From Candidatus Villigracilis saccharophilus (GTDB lineage: Bacteria > Chloroflexota > Anaerolineae > Anaerolineales > Villigracilaceae), in the NCBI GenBank assembly GCA_016709305.1, contig JADJNA010000019.1, positions 1-64,000 on the forward strand: a DNA stretch of 64,000 bases. The letters are read 5' to 3'. The position numbers and the translations under genes are program-made. Below are positions 9,244-16,738 of the stretch, piece by piece. The notes under the pieces were generated by a model. The model had not been told where the DNA came from and ran no database searches. It saw only the letters and a list, made by a program, of their open reading frames with translations. The first letter of the stretch is position 1. Each line of letters opens with the position of its first letter.

Positions 9244-9636
9244 TTACTTTGATGCAAAAAGGAAGGTGGCTTTTTCGCTGGCTATTTCCTGCAGAACAAT
9301 ACTGGGCGGGCCGATGAGGGTGAATGCACTTTCAGCGGGTGGTTTCATCATTAAAGTTACGGGATAGGCAACAGCGGCAGGGATGAGAACAAATGCATTT
9401 CCTGACTCATCGGTCAGCCCGCCAAACTCCGCGCCGCCTTCAAGCTGAACAATAAATATCGCATCTTTCAAGGGCGTATCCGCAGAGTCGATCTGGCCGT
9501 TTCCATTCGCGTCCACAAAAGCGTATCCTGAGAAAAAACTGTCTGCCAAAACGGCGGGTGTTGGCGTAGGGGATAAAGCATTGCAAGCTGATATGCTCAG
9601 TGAGAGGATTGATAAAAAGACGATCATTCGTTTCAT
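9244..9636 (-). CDS. Small lipoprotein with SdrD-B-like (carboxypeptidase-regulatory-like) domain
   Basis: About 130 residues. A short lipoprotein signal peptide ends in a lipobox-like 'LSISAC' and is followed by a Pro/Thr-rich 'NALSPTPTPA' spacer. The body 'GYAFVDANGNGQIDSADTPLKDA' is a D-x-N-x-N-G-x-I-D-x-x-D calcium-loop-like motif typical of SdrD B-like repeats on surface proteins. I prefer the Met at 9636 (M-K-R-M-I-V-F) with AAGGGA upstream; a Met at 9648 is possible, but that motif would then abut it. It lies 4-16 bases after the HMG-CoA synthase stop, so it is co-transcribed. Function unknown. Confidence 0.7.
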   Translation of the reverse strand: MKRMIVFLSILSLSISACNALSPTPTPAVLADSFFSGYAFVDANGNGQIDSADTPLKDAIFIVQLEGGAEFGGLTDESGNAFVLIPAAVAYPVTLMMKPPAESAFTLIGPPSIVLQEIASEKATFLFASK

Positions 9637-9652
9637 CGAAAAGATCATTCCC

Positions 9653-10735
9653 TTATTTCATGGCCAACTTGCCGCGATAGCGGACATACGTTGCGTAATC
9701 AATTTCTGATCTGCGGGCGATGTATTCCTGTGTCTTTGTGGCGAGACCCTGGCGGGCAGTGACTTTGTCAGTGACGACAATGTCAAAGGCGTCTGAGCCG
9801 GCTCCCGATCCGAAAGAGACGACGAGGATTCTGTCACCAGGCTGGGCGATGTCGAGAGTCGCGGTCAGTCCGATCATGGCTGCGCCAGCGTAGGTATTCC
9901 CGATGGTGTGGACCAAAAGCCCGGGCGCGATCTGCTCGGCGGAAAATCCGAGTTGCCCTGCGACACGCTGCGGAAATTTTGTGTTCGGCTGATGGAAGAC
10001 CGCCCACTTGTAATCTTTGGCGGTTGTGCCGCTGGCTTCCATGAGATGCGTGGCGGCTTCGGTGATGTGCTTGAAGTAGGCGGGTTCGCCGGTGAAGCGC
10101 ATGCCGTGCTCGGGATACTTTTGATATTCGCGCCGCCAGAAATCGGGCGTGTCGGTGACGTAGGAATACGAGGCGTTGATGATCGCCAGCGATTCTTCGG
10201 CGGGGCCGATGATGTACGCGCCGCCACCTGCTCCTGCGGTGTATTCGAGCGCGTCGCCGGGCTTGCCTTGCGCGGTATCCATGCCGATGGCCATGGCATA
10301 GTGACCCATGCCCGAGCCGACCAATCCCATTGCAGCGACCATCGCTTCGGTGCCGGCTTTACAGGCGAATTCCCAATCTGCGGCTTGCGTGTTGGGGACT
10401 GCGCCGATCGCTTCGGCGACCAACGTGGAAGTTGGTTTGACCGCATACGGATGCGACTCTGACCCGACCCAAACCGCCCGCAGTTCTGTCGGGTCAATTT
10501 GAGCACGCAGCATGGCATTGCGCGCTGCTTCGATTGACATGGTAATCACATCTTCATCGAGGCCGGGCACAGCTTTCTCTTTGATGGGAAGTCCGCTGGT
10601 TTTGCCTGTCCAGACACGCGCGACTTCCTTCGCGGGCAGACGATAACGCGGCACATATGCGCCATAGCCAACAATGCCAACGGGCTTGATGGGTTTGAGG
10701 AGGGTGGGGGAGTTTTGTAAATTAGGAGTTGTCAT
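9653..10735 (-). CDS. Hydroxymethylglutaryl-CoA synthase (archaeal/bacterial short type)
   Basis: A 360-residue thiolase-superfamily enzyme that condenses acetoacetyl-CoA with acetyl-CoA to HMG-CoA. It begins the conserved core with 'GIVGYGAYVPRYRLPAKE'. The catalytic Glu is in 'EDVITMSIEAARNAM', the nucleophile Cys in 'WEFACKAGTEAMVAAMG', and the His in 'KWAVFHQPNTKFP'. The C-terminal 'VVSFGSGAGSDAF' closes the active site. Length and sequence resemble archaeal and Chloroflexi HMGS rather than the Gram-positive MvaS form. Together with the HMG-CoA reductase upstream and the thiolase downstream it supplies mevalonate. The 160-bp gap upstream holds a perfect 18-base palindrome (10848-10865) of unknown use. 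Confidence 0.92.
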   Translation of the reverse strand: MTTPNLQNSPTLLKPIKPVGIVGYGAYVPRYRLPAKEVARVWTGKTSGLPIKEKAVPGLDEDVITMSIEAARNAMLRAQIDPTELRAVWVGSESHPYAVKPTSTLVAEAIGAVPNTQAADWEFACKAGTEAMVAAMGLVGSGMGHYAMAIGMDTAQGKPGDALEYTAGAGGGAYIIGPAEESLAIINASYSYVTDTPDFWRREYQKYPEHGMRFTGEPAYFKHITEAATHLMEASGTTAKDYKWAVFHQPNTKFPQRVAGQLGFSAEQIAPGLLVHTIGNTYAGAAMIGLTATLDIAQPGDRILVVSFGSGAGSDAFDIVVTDKVTARQGLATKTQEYIARRSEIDYATYVRYRGKLAMK

Positions 10736-10895
10736 TTCATTTCCTGGCTTTCATTACGTTAATTTTTTTACTCGCTTGCTGAATAAATTCTTGCGTGCGG
10801 ACTAAATTCCTGCCCCAGGAGCTGGAAATCCTTCGGGCTGATGGGCGAGTCGGCTTGAGCCGACTTTCATGAATTGAGGAATGGACCGCGTAGTG

Positions 10896-11555
10896 TCACG
10901 AACCGAACCAAAACGCTGAGGTCAACCCAGCCTGCCTGAAAACCTCTCCAACCTGTTCCATGCTTCGTCCATGAAAATCCACTGACAGTCGATTACTGTA
11001 CCAGAGTTTGGAGAGTTCCCAAACTTGGCCAATTGTCAGGGTTTCTCCGCGTTCGAGGTTGTTCCGCTTACACCACTTCTCAATCCACTCTTCCGACCGG
11101 AAGAGAAGCATGGTTGCTCAAGTAAAGATGAGGTCATCGTACCAACGTGAGAAAGCAAGTGGAAAGTGGACAAGGAGTCCACTGTTTGTAACTTTGCCAT
11201 CCTTTACTTCCAATTGAATGGCTTCGTTGCTTTCCGTGAACACCGCGTCAATGACCGCGTCGCAATGCAGCGCAGCGGGGATGCCGAGCATGTCCCAGGC
11301 GCAGTTTGCGAAATAAGTTTTTCCATTCGCATGGACTTTGAAGTCCGTGGGAATCCCTGAAAACGGGTTCGCCATGCGGATGGTCAAGGTGTTTGGTTCG
11401 AGGAAGAAGGAGTGGCGATTGTGTAATTCCTTGTACAATTCGCCAGCTTCTTCGTTAGTGCTGTTAAAGTGCTGGGCAGCGTCTTCCACACTCGGCGGGT
11501 GAGTCGTATCCGCAAAATTTTTGTAAACAAAGGCGCGTACATCCCAAATATCCAT
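10896..11555 (-). CDS. MerB-like (alkylmercury lyase family) protein with in-frame UGA; candidate selenoprotein
   Basis: One frame of 219 codons is split only by a TGA at codon 146 (11120-11118). Upstream, residues 60-100 read 'MANPFSGIPTDFKV', then 'YFANCAWDMLGIPAAL'. This C85-x-x-D88 matches MerB Cys96/Asp99. The text before the TGA ends 'RWYDDLIFT', and after it comes 'ATMLLFRSEEWIEKWC', aligning with MerB 'SFCCHVHFFAS', so the UGA falls on catalytic Cys159. Spacing from the first Cys is 61 residues here and 63 in MerB. MerB cleaves carbon-mercury bonds; this relative's true substrate is unknown. A SECIS-like hairpin follows the UGA. The real stop at 10896 is also UGA but lacks such a hairpin as far as I can see. 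The alternative is a nonsense-mutated pseudogene. No selA, selB, selC or selD is in the window. Confidence 0.72.
11085..11108 (-). promoter_or_regulatory. Candidate bacterial SECIS element
   Basis: In the mRNA sense, CUCUUCC (11105-11099) pairs perfectly with GGAAGAG (11094-11088) around the loop GGUC (11098-11095). The stem extends by a U-U mismatch, a U-G wobble and a C-G pair. The loop begins 19 nt after the UGA; in Escherichia coli fdhF the distance is about 18 nt and, from memory, the loop is also GGUC. Bacterial SECIS elements lie inside the coding region and bind SelB. Part of the pairing is constrained by the conserved F-R-S-E-E codons, so chance is possible. Folding and phylogenetic covariation would decide. 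Confidence 0.65.
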
Positions 11556-11594
11556 TGGTTTGAGTTGGGGGCGGATCGCGACGCACGGCGGCCC

Positions 11595-12872
11595 TTACAA
11601 TCCTTTCAAAATCTCTTCCGCTCGATCCACCCGCACAATCTTCTCCGCCACCATTTGCGCGGCGACCTTCTCGATCAACTCGCCAGATGCGCCAGCGGCG
11701 ATGGCGACCTGCCTTGCGTGCAGGGACATATGTCCGCGTTGGATGCCTTCGGTGGCGAGGGCACGCAGGGCGGCCATATTTTGCGCGAGGCCGACCGAGA
11801 CGATGATCTCTGCCAGTTCGGATGCGGTCTTAACGCCCATTAACTTAACTGCGGCTTGCGCGGCTGGGTGGACTTTGGTCGCCCCGCCGACAATTCCCAC
11901 CGCCATTGGCATTTCCAGCGTTCCGACGAGATTGCCGTCCTTGTCCTTGCCCCAGGTGGAAAGGGATGTATATCTGCCGGAGCGGGCCGCGTAGGCATGC
12001 GCGCCTGCTTCGATGGCACGCCAGTCGTTGCCGGTAGCGATGACGACTGAGTCCACGCCGTTCATGATGCCCTTATTGTGGGTTGCTGCGCGATAAGGAT
12101 CGGCAGCGGCGAAAGCGTACGCGGCGATAATGCCATCGCGCACGGTCTCGCCTTTGAAGGATTCGAATCCCATGGTCAACTCGCTGACGGGGACTGTACA
12201 GCGCACGCGGGCAATTCTTCTGTCTGCCAGATTCGACAAAATCCGCAAGTGGACTTTTCCGCCCGTGATGGCTTCGATCTGCGGCGCGAGTTTTTCACAA
12301 GCCGTATTGACCGCGTTCGCGCCCATCGCGTCGCGCACATCATAGATGAGGTGAATAACAATAAATGGACCAATCGCCGATTCTTCGATCATTCGGACTT
12401 CGAGGTCTCGCGCGCCGCCGCCAAATTTTTTCAGGATCGGGTCAATCGCATCAGCGGTGGCGAGTAGTTCAGCTTTGTGTTCATATATTTTCAGCCGCGC
12501 TTCATTCATATTGACCACGTTGATCAACTGCATCTGACCGATCATCAACGGCTCGGTGGTGGTGGCTGTGAATCCGCCGCCGGCGCGGGCAAGTTTTGCC
12601 ATAAATGATGCTCCTGCTACAACGGATGGTTCTTCCACGACAAAGGGAATCAACACATCGCGCCCGTTGACCATGAAATTCAGGCCGATGCCGACCGGCA
12701 GCGCATACATGCCGATCACATTCTCGATCATGTGGTCGGCTGATTCAGCGGAGAGTCCGCCTGTAGTGAACGGGAGCAGGTCTTCGGGCGTCCGACCCGA
12801 GGCTTCCGCAAGTTTGGCACGGCGTTCTTCGAGGGTCAGGTTATAAAATCCAGAGATGCGCGAATTTGTCAT
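11595..12872 (-). CDS. mvaA: Hydroxymethylglutaryl-CoA reductase, class II
   Basis: A 425-residue enzyme, normal for class II (about 430). The N-terminus 'ISGFYNLTLEERRAKL' is the class II signature. Also visible are 'ENVIGMYALPVGIGLNF' with the conserved E-N-V-I-G substrate loop, 'RIARVRCTVP', the cofactor region 'THNKGIMNGVDSVVIATGNDWRA' with the catalytic Lys, and 'GHMSLHARQVA' carrying the C-terminal His. It reduces HMG-CoA to mevalonate with NAD(P)H. It is the first gene of the minus-strand block and lies back-to-back with the histidine kinase gene. Later mevalonate-pathway enzymes are not in this window. Confidence 0.93.
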   Translation of the reverse strand: MTNSRISGFYNLTLEERRAKLAEASGRTPEDLLPFTTGGLSAESADHMIENVIGMYALPVGIGLNFMVNGRDVLIPFVVEEPSVVAGASFMAKLARAGGGFTATTTEPLMIGQMQLINVVNMNEARLKIYEHKAELLATADAIDPILKKFGGGARDLEVRMIEESAIGPFIVIHLIYDVRDAMGANAVNTACEKLAPQIEAITGGKVHLRILSNLADRRIARVRCTVPVSELTMGFESFKGETVRDGIIAAYAFAAADPYRAATHNKGIMNGVDSVVIATGNDWRAIEAGAHAYAARSGRYTSLSTWGKDKDGNLVGTLEMPMAVGIVGGATKVHPAAQAAVKLMGVKTASELAEIIVSVGLAQNMAALRALATEGIQRGHMSLHARQVAIAAGASGELIEKVAAQMVAEKIVRVDRAEEILKGL

Positions 12873-12935
12873 GTGAGTTATCCCAAGTATAGTGTTTGGC
12901 TTCTTTCAAATTCTATCAAAAAGCAACGGATTGAT

Positions 12936-12941
12936 TATAAT
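12936..12941 (+). promoter_or_regulatory. -10 hexamer directly before the histidine kinase start
   Basis: TATAAT ends six bases before the ATG at 12948, so transcription would begin at or next to the start codon and the message would be leaderless. No Shine-Dalgarno sequence is visible. The -35 region is weak. Confidence 0.5.
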
Positions 12942-12947
12942 GTCTGT

Positions 12948-14624
12948 ATGCTCCTTACCCGTGAACAATTGCAGGACCGTTTATTTGCGCTTCACAGCGC
13001 AAGTTTGGAATTGGTAAAGGATGTTTCGCTTGAAACATTGCTTGAACGCATTGTATCTACTGCCTGTGAGCAGGTGGATGCGCGTTATGCGGCGCTTGGG
13101 GTTTTGGATGATACTGGAAAACTTATAAAGTTCATCACGATCGGTATGACCGATGCCCAGATCAAGAAAATGGCGCATCCGCCTGTTGGGAAAGGATTGA
13201 TCGGCGAGCTGATGGATGTTAAATTTCCATTACGTCTTCCAGTTCTCTCGGATCACCCGCATTCGGCGGGGTTTCCAGCTTTTCATCCCAAGATGGCTTC
13301 GTTTTTGGGGGTTCCCATTCGCGCGGGTGATAAGCAATTGGGACAGATCTACCTGACTGAAAAAAGAGATGCCGTGGAATTTACCGCAGATGATGAAATG
13401 ATCATCCAAATGCTGGCTTCCTATGCGGCTACTGCCATCACCAATGCCCGTTTGTATGAACAAATGAAGGAGCGCGACGTGGCGCTGACCCGCCGCAACG
13501 TGGATATGGGACTGCTGAATGGTATCGCATCCACTCTGACCTCGAGCTTGGAACTGGACGAGATCCTTAACAAGACTCTTGGGCTTGTCATGAACTACAT
13601 GAAGGTCGAAGCTGGCGATATTTTTCTGCTGGAAGAGGACAAAACCACCCTCCGTATGGTCCTGCATCGCGGTCAAGCCGCTGAGGCGTTCTGGACGCGT
13701 AATATTTTTAATGTCGGTGATGGTTATCCAGGCATCGTTGCCAAGACCCGCAAGCCTTTGGTCGGCAGGCAATTGGCGAGTGATGCAAGTTTCCTGCGTG
13801 ACGCGGTTGTCCAGGCTGGCTTTCAGCAAATTGCATGTGTTCCCTTGCTCTCGGGCGAAAATCTAATGGGCGTGATGAGCATTGCAACCCGTACGAACGA
13901 TCCGTTTGATGAAAGAAATGTTCAAATGCTGGTAGCTGTGGGCGCATGGGCCGGGCTTGCGATCGAGAATGCCCGTTTGCATTCCAATGCGCGCAGATTG
14001 GCCGTTTTGGAAGAACGAGACCGTATCGGTATGGATCTGCATGATGGCATCATTCAATCTATTTATGGTGTCGGTCTGGCGCTTGAGGGTGTCCAGCTTA
14101 CCTTGAATGATGATCCCGTGTCCGCCAAAGACCGCATCCATCACGCGATTGATGGACTAAATCAGGCAATCCGTGATATTCGAGCCTATATCCTTGATTT
14201 GAGACCGCGTCAACTTGGCAATGAGGGCTTATTGGCAGGCATCAAACGCCTGATCGCAGAATACCGCGCCCATACTTTCTCTGAAGTGATCTTTACCGGC
14301 CCTGATGCTGATATGAAAGACCTGCCGCATACACAGTCATTGGCTTTATTCCATATTTGCCAGGAAGCATTGGCTAACGCTGCAAAACACGCAAAGGCAA
14401 AAAAAGTACAAATCGTTGTGTGGACAACCAGCGAACGCGCGCTGCTTGAGATCAAAGATGACGGCAGAGGCTTCGATTTGGATAAGATGCAAACATCCAT
14501 CGGGCACGGCCTCGCGAACATGCAAACCCGCGCGCACGCGGTCGGCGGGGATATTGATATTTCATCGGTCCACGGAGAGGGGACAACCATCCTTGTATGG
14601 GTTCCGCGCTCGATAAAACATTGA
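12948..14624 (+). CDS. GAF-domain sensor histidine kinase (NarL/DegS-type, HisKA_3)
   Basis: 558 residues from the Met at 12948; an earlier in-frame Met (12873) would start inside the divergent reductase promoter region. Two GAF domains are visible, about 20-170 ('VDARYAALGVLDDTGKLIKF', 'LGVPIRAGDKQLGQIYL') and about 195-340 ('VEAGDIFLLEEDKTTLRM', 'LLSGENLMGVMSI'). Then comes the HisKA_3 phosphoacceptor 'LEERDRIGMDLHDGIIQSIY' and a HATPase_c domain ('ICQEALANAAKHAKAKK', 'DDGRGFD', 'GHGLANMQTRA'). It has no membrane segment, so it is a cytoplasmic sensor, perhaps of redox or small ligands through GAF. The cognate NarL-type regulator is not adjacent. Confidence 0.9.
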   Translation: MLLTREQLQDRLFALHSASLELVKDVSLETLLERIVSTACEQVDARYAALGVLDDTGKLIKFITIGMTDAQIKKMAHPPVGKGLIGELMDVKFPLRLPVLSDHPHSAGFPAFHPKMASFLGVPIRAGDKQLGQIYLTEKRDAVEFTADDEMIIQMLASYAATAITNARLYEQMKERDVALTRRNVDMGLLNGIASTLTSSLELDEILNKTLGLVMNYMKVEAGDIFLLEEDKTTLRMVLHRGQAAEAFWTRNIFNVGDGYPGIVAKTRKPLVGRQLASDASFLRDAVVQAGFQQIACVPLLSGENLMGVMSIATRTNDPFDERNVQMLVAVGAWAGLAIENARLHSNARRLAVLEERDRIGMDLHDGIIQSIYGVGLALEGVQLTLNDDPVSAKDRIHHAIDGLNQAIRDIRAYILDLRPRQLGNEGLLAGIKRLIAEYRAHTFSEVIFTGPDADMKDLPHTQSLALFHICQEALANAAKHAKAKKVQIVVWTTSERALLEIKDDGRGFDLDKMQTSIGHGLANMQTRAHAVGGDIDISSVHGEGTTILVWVPRSIKH

Positions 14625-14629
14625 ATCAC

Positions 14630-15082
14630 GAAAATGTTGAATCATTGCAAAACGAATCACAGGAACTCGAGTCTCGTTTAATATGAATCTAAAAACTTTA
14701 ATGGCACGATTTTTTAAGATAGATATATGCCATTTGCCCCAAAATAATTATTTATACCCATATATGGGGGTGCTCTGGGTGAATTCTGGTGTGCTTGGCT
14801 GAAACACACGTTCTATTGCATGGCGGTATCTGTCTTGATTGCACGATCTTTCTTTAACATTCGCCAACCTTAAAAAAACAAATCTTTTTAGCTAACCGTA
14901 GGTCTATCGCCTGTTATCTATTGGCGCTATCTGCTAGAATGTATCTACGCTGTTATAAAGGATGTTTGCCCTTCGCATCCGAACCCCTGTACCATTTTAA
15001 AAAATAACATTGCAAAACTCAAAAGCCGCGATACAAGGCGGGCTATTTAATGTACTCAAAAATTCTACGCTAAGGAAATTTT
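14630..15082 (+). other. Intergenic region upstream of dnaA
   Basis: About 450 bases without a credible gene. It is AT-rich in places and contains a perfect 12-base palindrome (14757-14768, CCCATATATGGG). I looked for DnaA boxes (TTATCCACA-like) and found no clear cluster, so I do not call an origin. A TAGAAT hexamer at about 14935 could be a -10 element. The dnaA ribosome-binding site AAGGAA is at its right end. Confidence 0.5.
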
Positions 15083-16435
15083 ATGAACGCAGAGCAAGCA
15101 TGGCATTCTGTACTGGCACAGCTTCAAATGGAAATGCCAAAAGCATCTTTCGATACCTGGGTGCGTGACACACATCCTCTGTCTTATGATAATGGCGTGA
15201 TCACAGTTGGTGTCCGTAATGCATATGCGCGTGACTGGCTGGAAAGTCGTCTCATGGCCACGGTTAGCCGCATGTTGATCGAAATATTGAATTCGAATGT
15301 TTCCGTTAAATTCGTTGTTACCCAGGTGGATGAGCACGATTCGCATACCGATCCTGAGCCTGTTCCTGCTTCTATTGAGACGACCACCCCAGAGCCAAAA
15401 CCGCGTCACATTACACTCAATCCTCGTTATACTTTTGATACCTATGTTGTCGGCTCCGGTAATCGCCTTGCGCATGCAGCTTGTCAAGCAGTGGCAGAAA
15501 AACCCGCCCGTGCCTACAACCCTCTTTTTCTTTATGGTGGTGTGGGGCTTGGGAAAACCCACTTATTGCATGCAATTGGGAATGCCTGCTATGCCGACGG
15601 ATTGAGCGTTCTGTATGTTTCTTCTGAAGAATTTACAAATGACATGATCAATGCCATTCGTACCCATACAACGCAGGCTTTTCGCGAGAAATATCGCTCT
15701 GCGGATGTCTTGTTGGTGGATGACATCCAATTTATTGCAGGCAAGGAGTCCACGCAAGAGGAATTCTTCCACACCTTTAATACCCTGCATGGACAGGACA
15801 AGCAGATCATCGTTTCGTCCGATCGTCCTCCCAAGTCTCTGGTCACCCTGGAAGAACGCCTGCGCTCCCGCTTTGAGTGGGGGTTAACTGCCGATATTCA
15901 GGCTCCCGATTTCGAAACCCGTCTTGCTATCCTGCGCTCCAAAGCTGAACGCACCGGCCGTCATATTTCGGATGAGATTTTGGAAAGCGTCGCCAAGCAG
16001 GTGCAGTCCAATATTCGTGAACTCGAAGGCGCGTTGAATCGGATCGTGGCATTTGCAGACCTGAGCGGATCTGCGCTCACACCAAGTCTTGTGGAAGTGG
16101 CTCTTTCCGACTTGTTGCCATCCCGCAGTGACCTGGAACCAGAGAAAATCGTCACCCAGGTGGCTGATTACTATAAATTGTCCATCGAAAAACTGTTAGG
16201 CCGTGACCGCACAAAAGAAGTAGCGCACCCCCGACAGATCGCCATGTATTTACTGCGTGAAGAAGCCAAGATCTCCTTCCCGCAAATTGGGGAGGCCTTG
16301 GGCGGGCGCGACCATTCAACGGTCATGTCTGCGATTGATAAGGTCAAGGATCAATACAAAAATGGTGATGGGCGTGTACGGAAAGACATAGATTTTCTCA
16401 GGCACCAGTTATATAGCAAAGCTGTACCGGCATAA
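15083..16435 (+). CDS. dnaA: Chromosomal replication initiator protein DnaA
   Basis: A 450-residue protein with the full DnaA layout. Domain I is about 1-80 ('SFDTWVRDTHPL'), followed by a short domain II linker rich in Pro/Glu/Thr. The AAA+ domain III starts at 'LNPRYTFDTYVVGSGN' with Walker A 'GGVGLGKTHLLHAIGN', Walker B 'VLLVDDIQFIAGK' and sensor/Arg motifs 'ERLRSRFEWG'. The DNA-binding domain IV has 'HPRQIAMYLLREEAK' and the signature 'GGRDHSTVMSAIDKV'. It opens the replication origin and autoregulates transcription in many bacteria. AAGGAA lies upstream of the ATG. No dnaN follows; instead a terminator and rpsB, an arrangement found in several Chloroflexi. Confidence 0.97.
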   Translation: MNAEQAWHSVLAQLQMEMPKASFDTWVRDTHPLSYDNGVITVGVRNAYARDWLESRLMATVSRMLIEILNSNVSVKFVVTQVDEHDSHTDPEPVPASIETTTPEPKPRHITLNPRYTFDTYVVGSGNRLAHAACQAVAEKPARAYNPLFLYGGVGLGKTHLLHAIGNACYADGLSVLYVSSEEFTNDMINAIRTHTTQAFREKYRSADVLLVDDIQFIAGKESTQEEFFHTFNTLHGQDKQIIVSSDRPPKSLVTLEERLRSRFEWGLTADIQAPDFETRLAILRSKAERTGRHISDEILESVAKQVQSNIRELEGALNRIVAFADLSGSALTPSLVEVALSDLLPSRSDLEPEKIVTQVADYYKLSIEKLLGRDRTKEVAHPRQIAMYLLREEAKISFPQIGEALGGRDHSTVMSAIDKVKDQYKNGDGRVRKDIDFLRHQLYSKAVPA

Positions 16436-16461
16436 AAACAATAAACGGAATTAACCCACAT

Positions 16462-16507
16462 AAGAGCGAAGTCAGCCCCACATTCGGAGCTGACTTCGCT
16501 CTTATTA
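16462..16507 (+). terminator. Rho-independent-type hairpin after dnaA
   Basis: A perfect 15-bp stem (16462-16476 with 16489-16503), 12-base loop, followed by ATTATGCTTTT. It separates dnaA from the rpsB transcription unit. Confidence 0.8.
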
Positions 16508-16575
16508 TGCTTTTGCCTCTTCCGCCAGTTTACAAATCGGAGCAGAAAGCAGATTTTCATTCCTGAATCCTATGG

Positions 16576-16581
16576 TATAAT
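16576..16581 (+). promoter_or_regulatory. -10 hexamer of the rpsB promoter
   Basis: A perfect TATAAT about 157 bases before the rpsB start, preceded by an AT-rich but poorly matching -35 region. It would give an untranslated leader of roughly 150 nt. Confidence 0.55.
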
Positions 16582-16613
16582 CCCGCGGCTTTGAAAAAAG
16601 CACATTCTGCCCG

Positions 16614-16671
16614 GGACGGGCAATAAGCGTCCCTGAGCGGGTTAGGTTGAAAGACCGTATCCCCGCTAAAC
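16614..16671 (+). promoter_or_regulatory. Structured rpsB leader, possible S2 autoregulatory RNA
   Basis: Two hairpins follow in series: GGGACG/CGTCCC with a nine-base loop, then AGCGGG/CCCGCT around about 22 bases. They lie between the TATAAT and the rpsB ribosome-binding site AAGGAG. Leaders of this kind upstream of rpsB-tsf bind ribosomal protein S2 in other bacteria; the assignment here is inference from position and folding. Confidence 0.45.
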
Positions 16672-16738
16672 TCATTCCGTTCCACGCCAGTGATTACACT
16701 GCGCGTTGGAGAACGGCAAAAGTTAAGGAGAAATACAA

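Noticed and set aside
10896..10898. Terminal UGA of the MerB-like gene as another recoded codon
   Set aside because: The protein already has family length and no similar hairpin is seen just after it.
14630..15082. Replication origin upstream of dnaA
   Set aside because: No cluster of DnaA-box-like 9-mers could be seen on either strand, only AT-rich sequence and one short palindrome.
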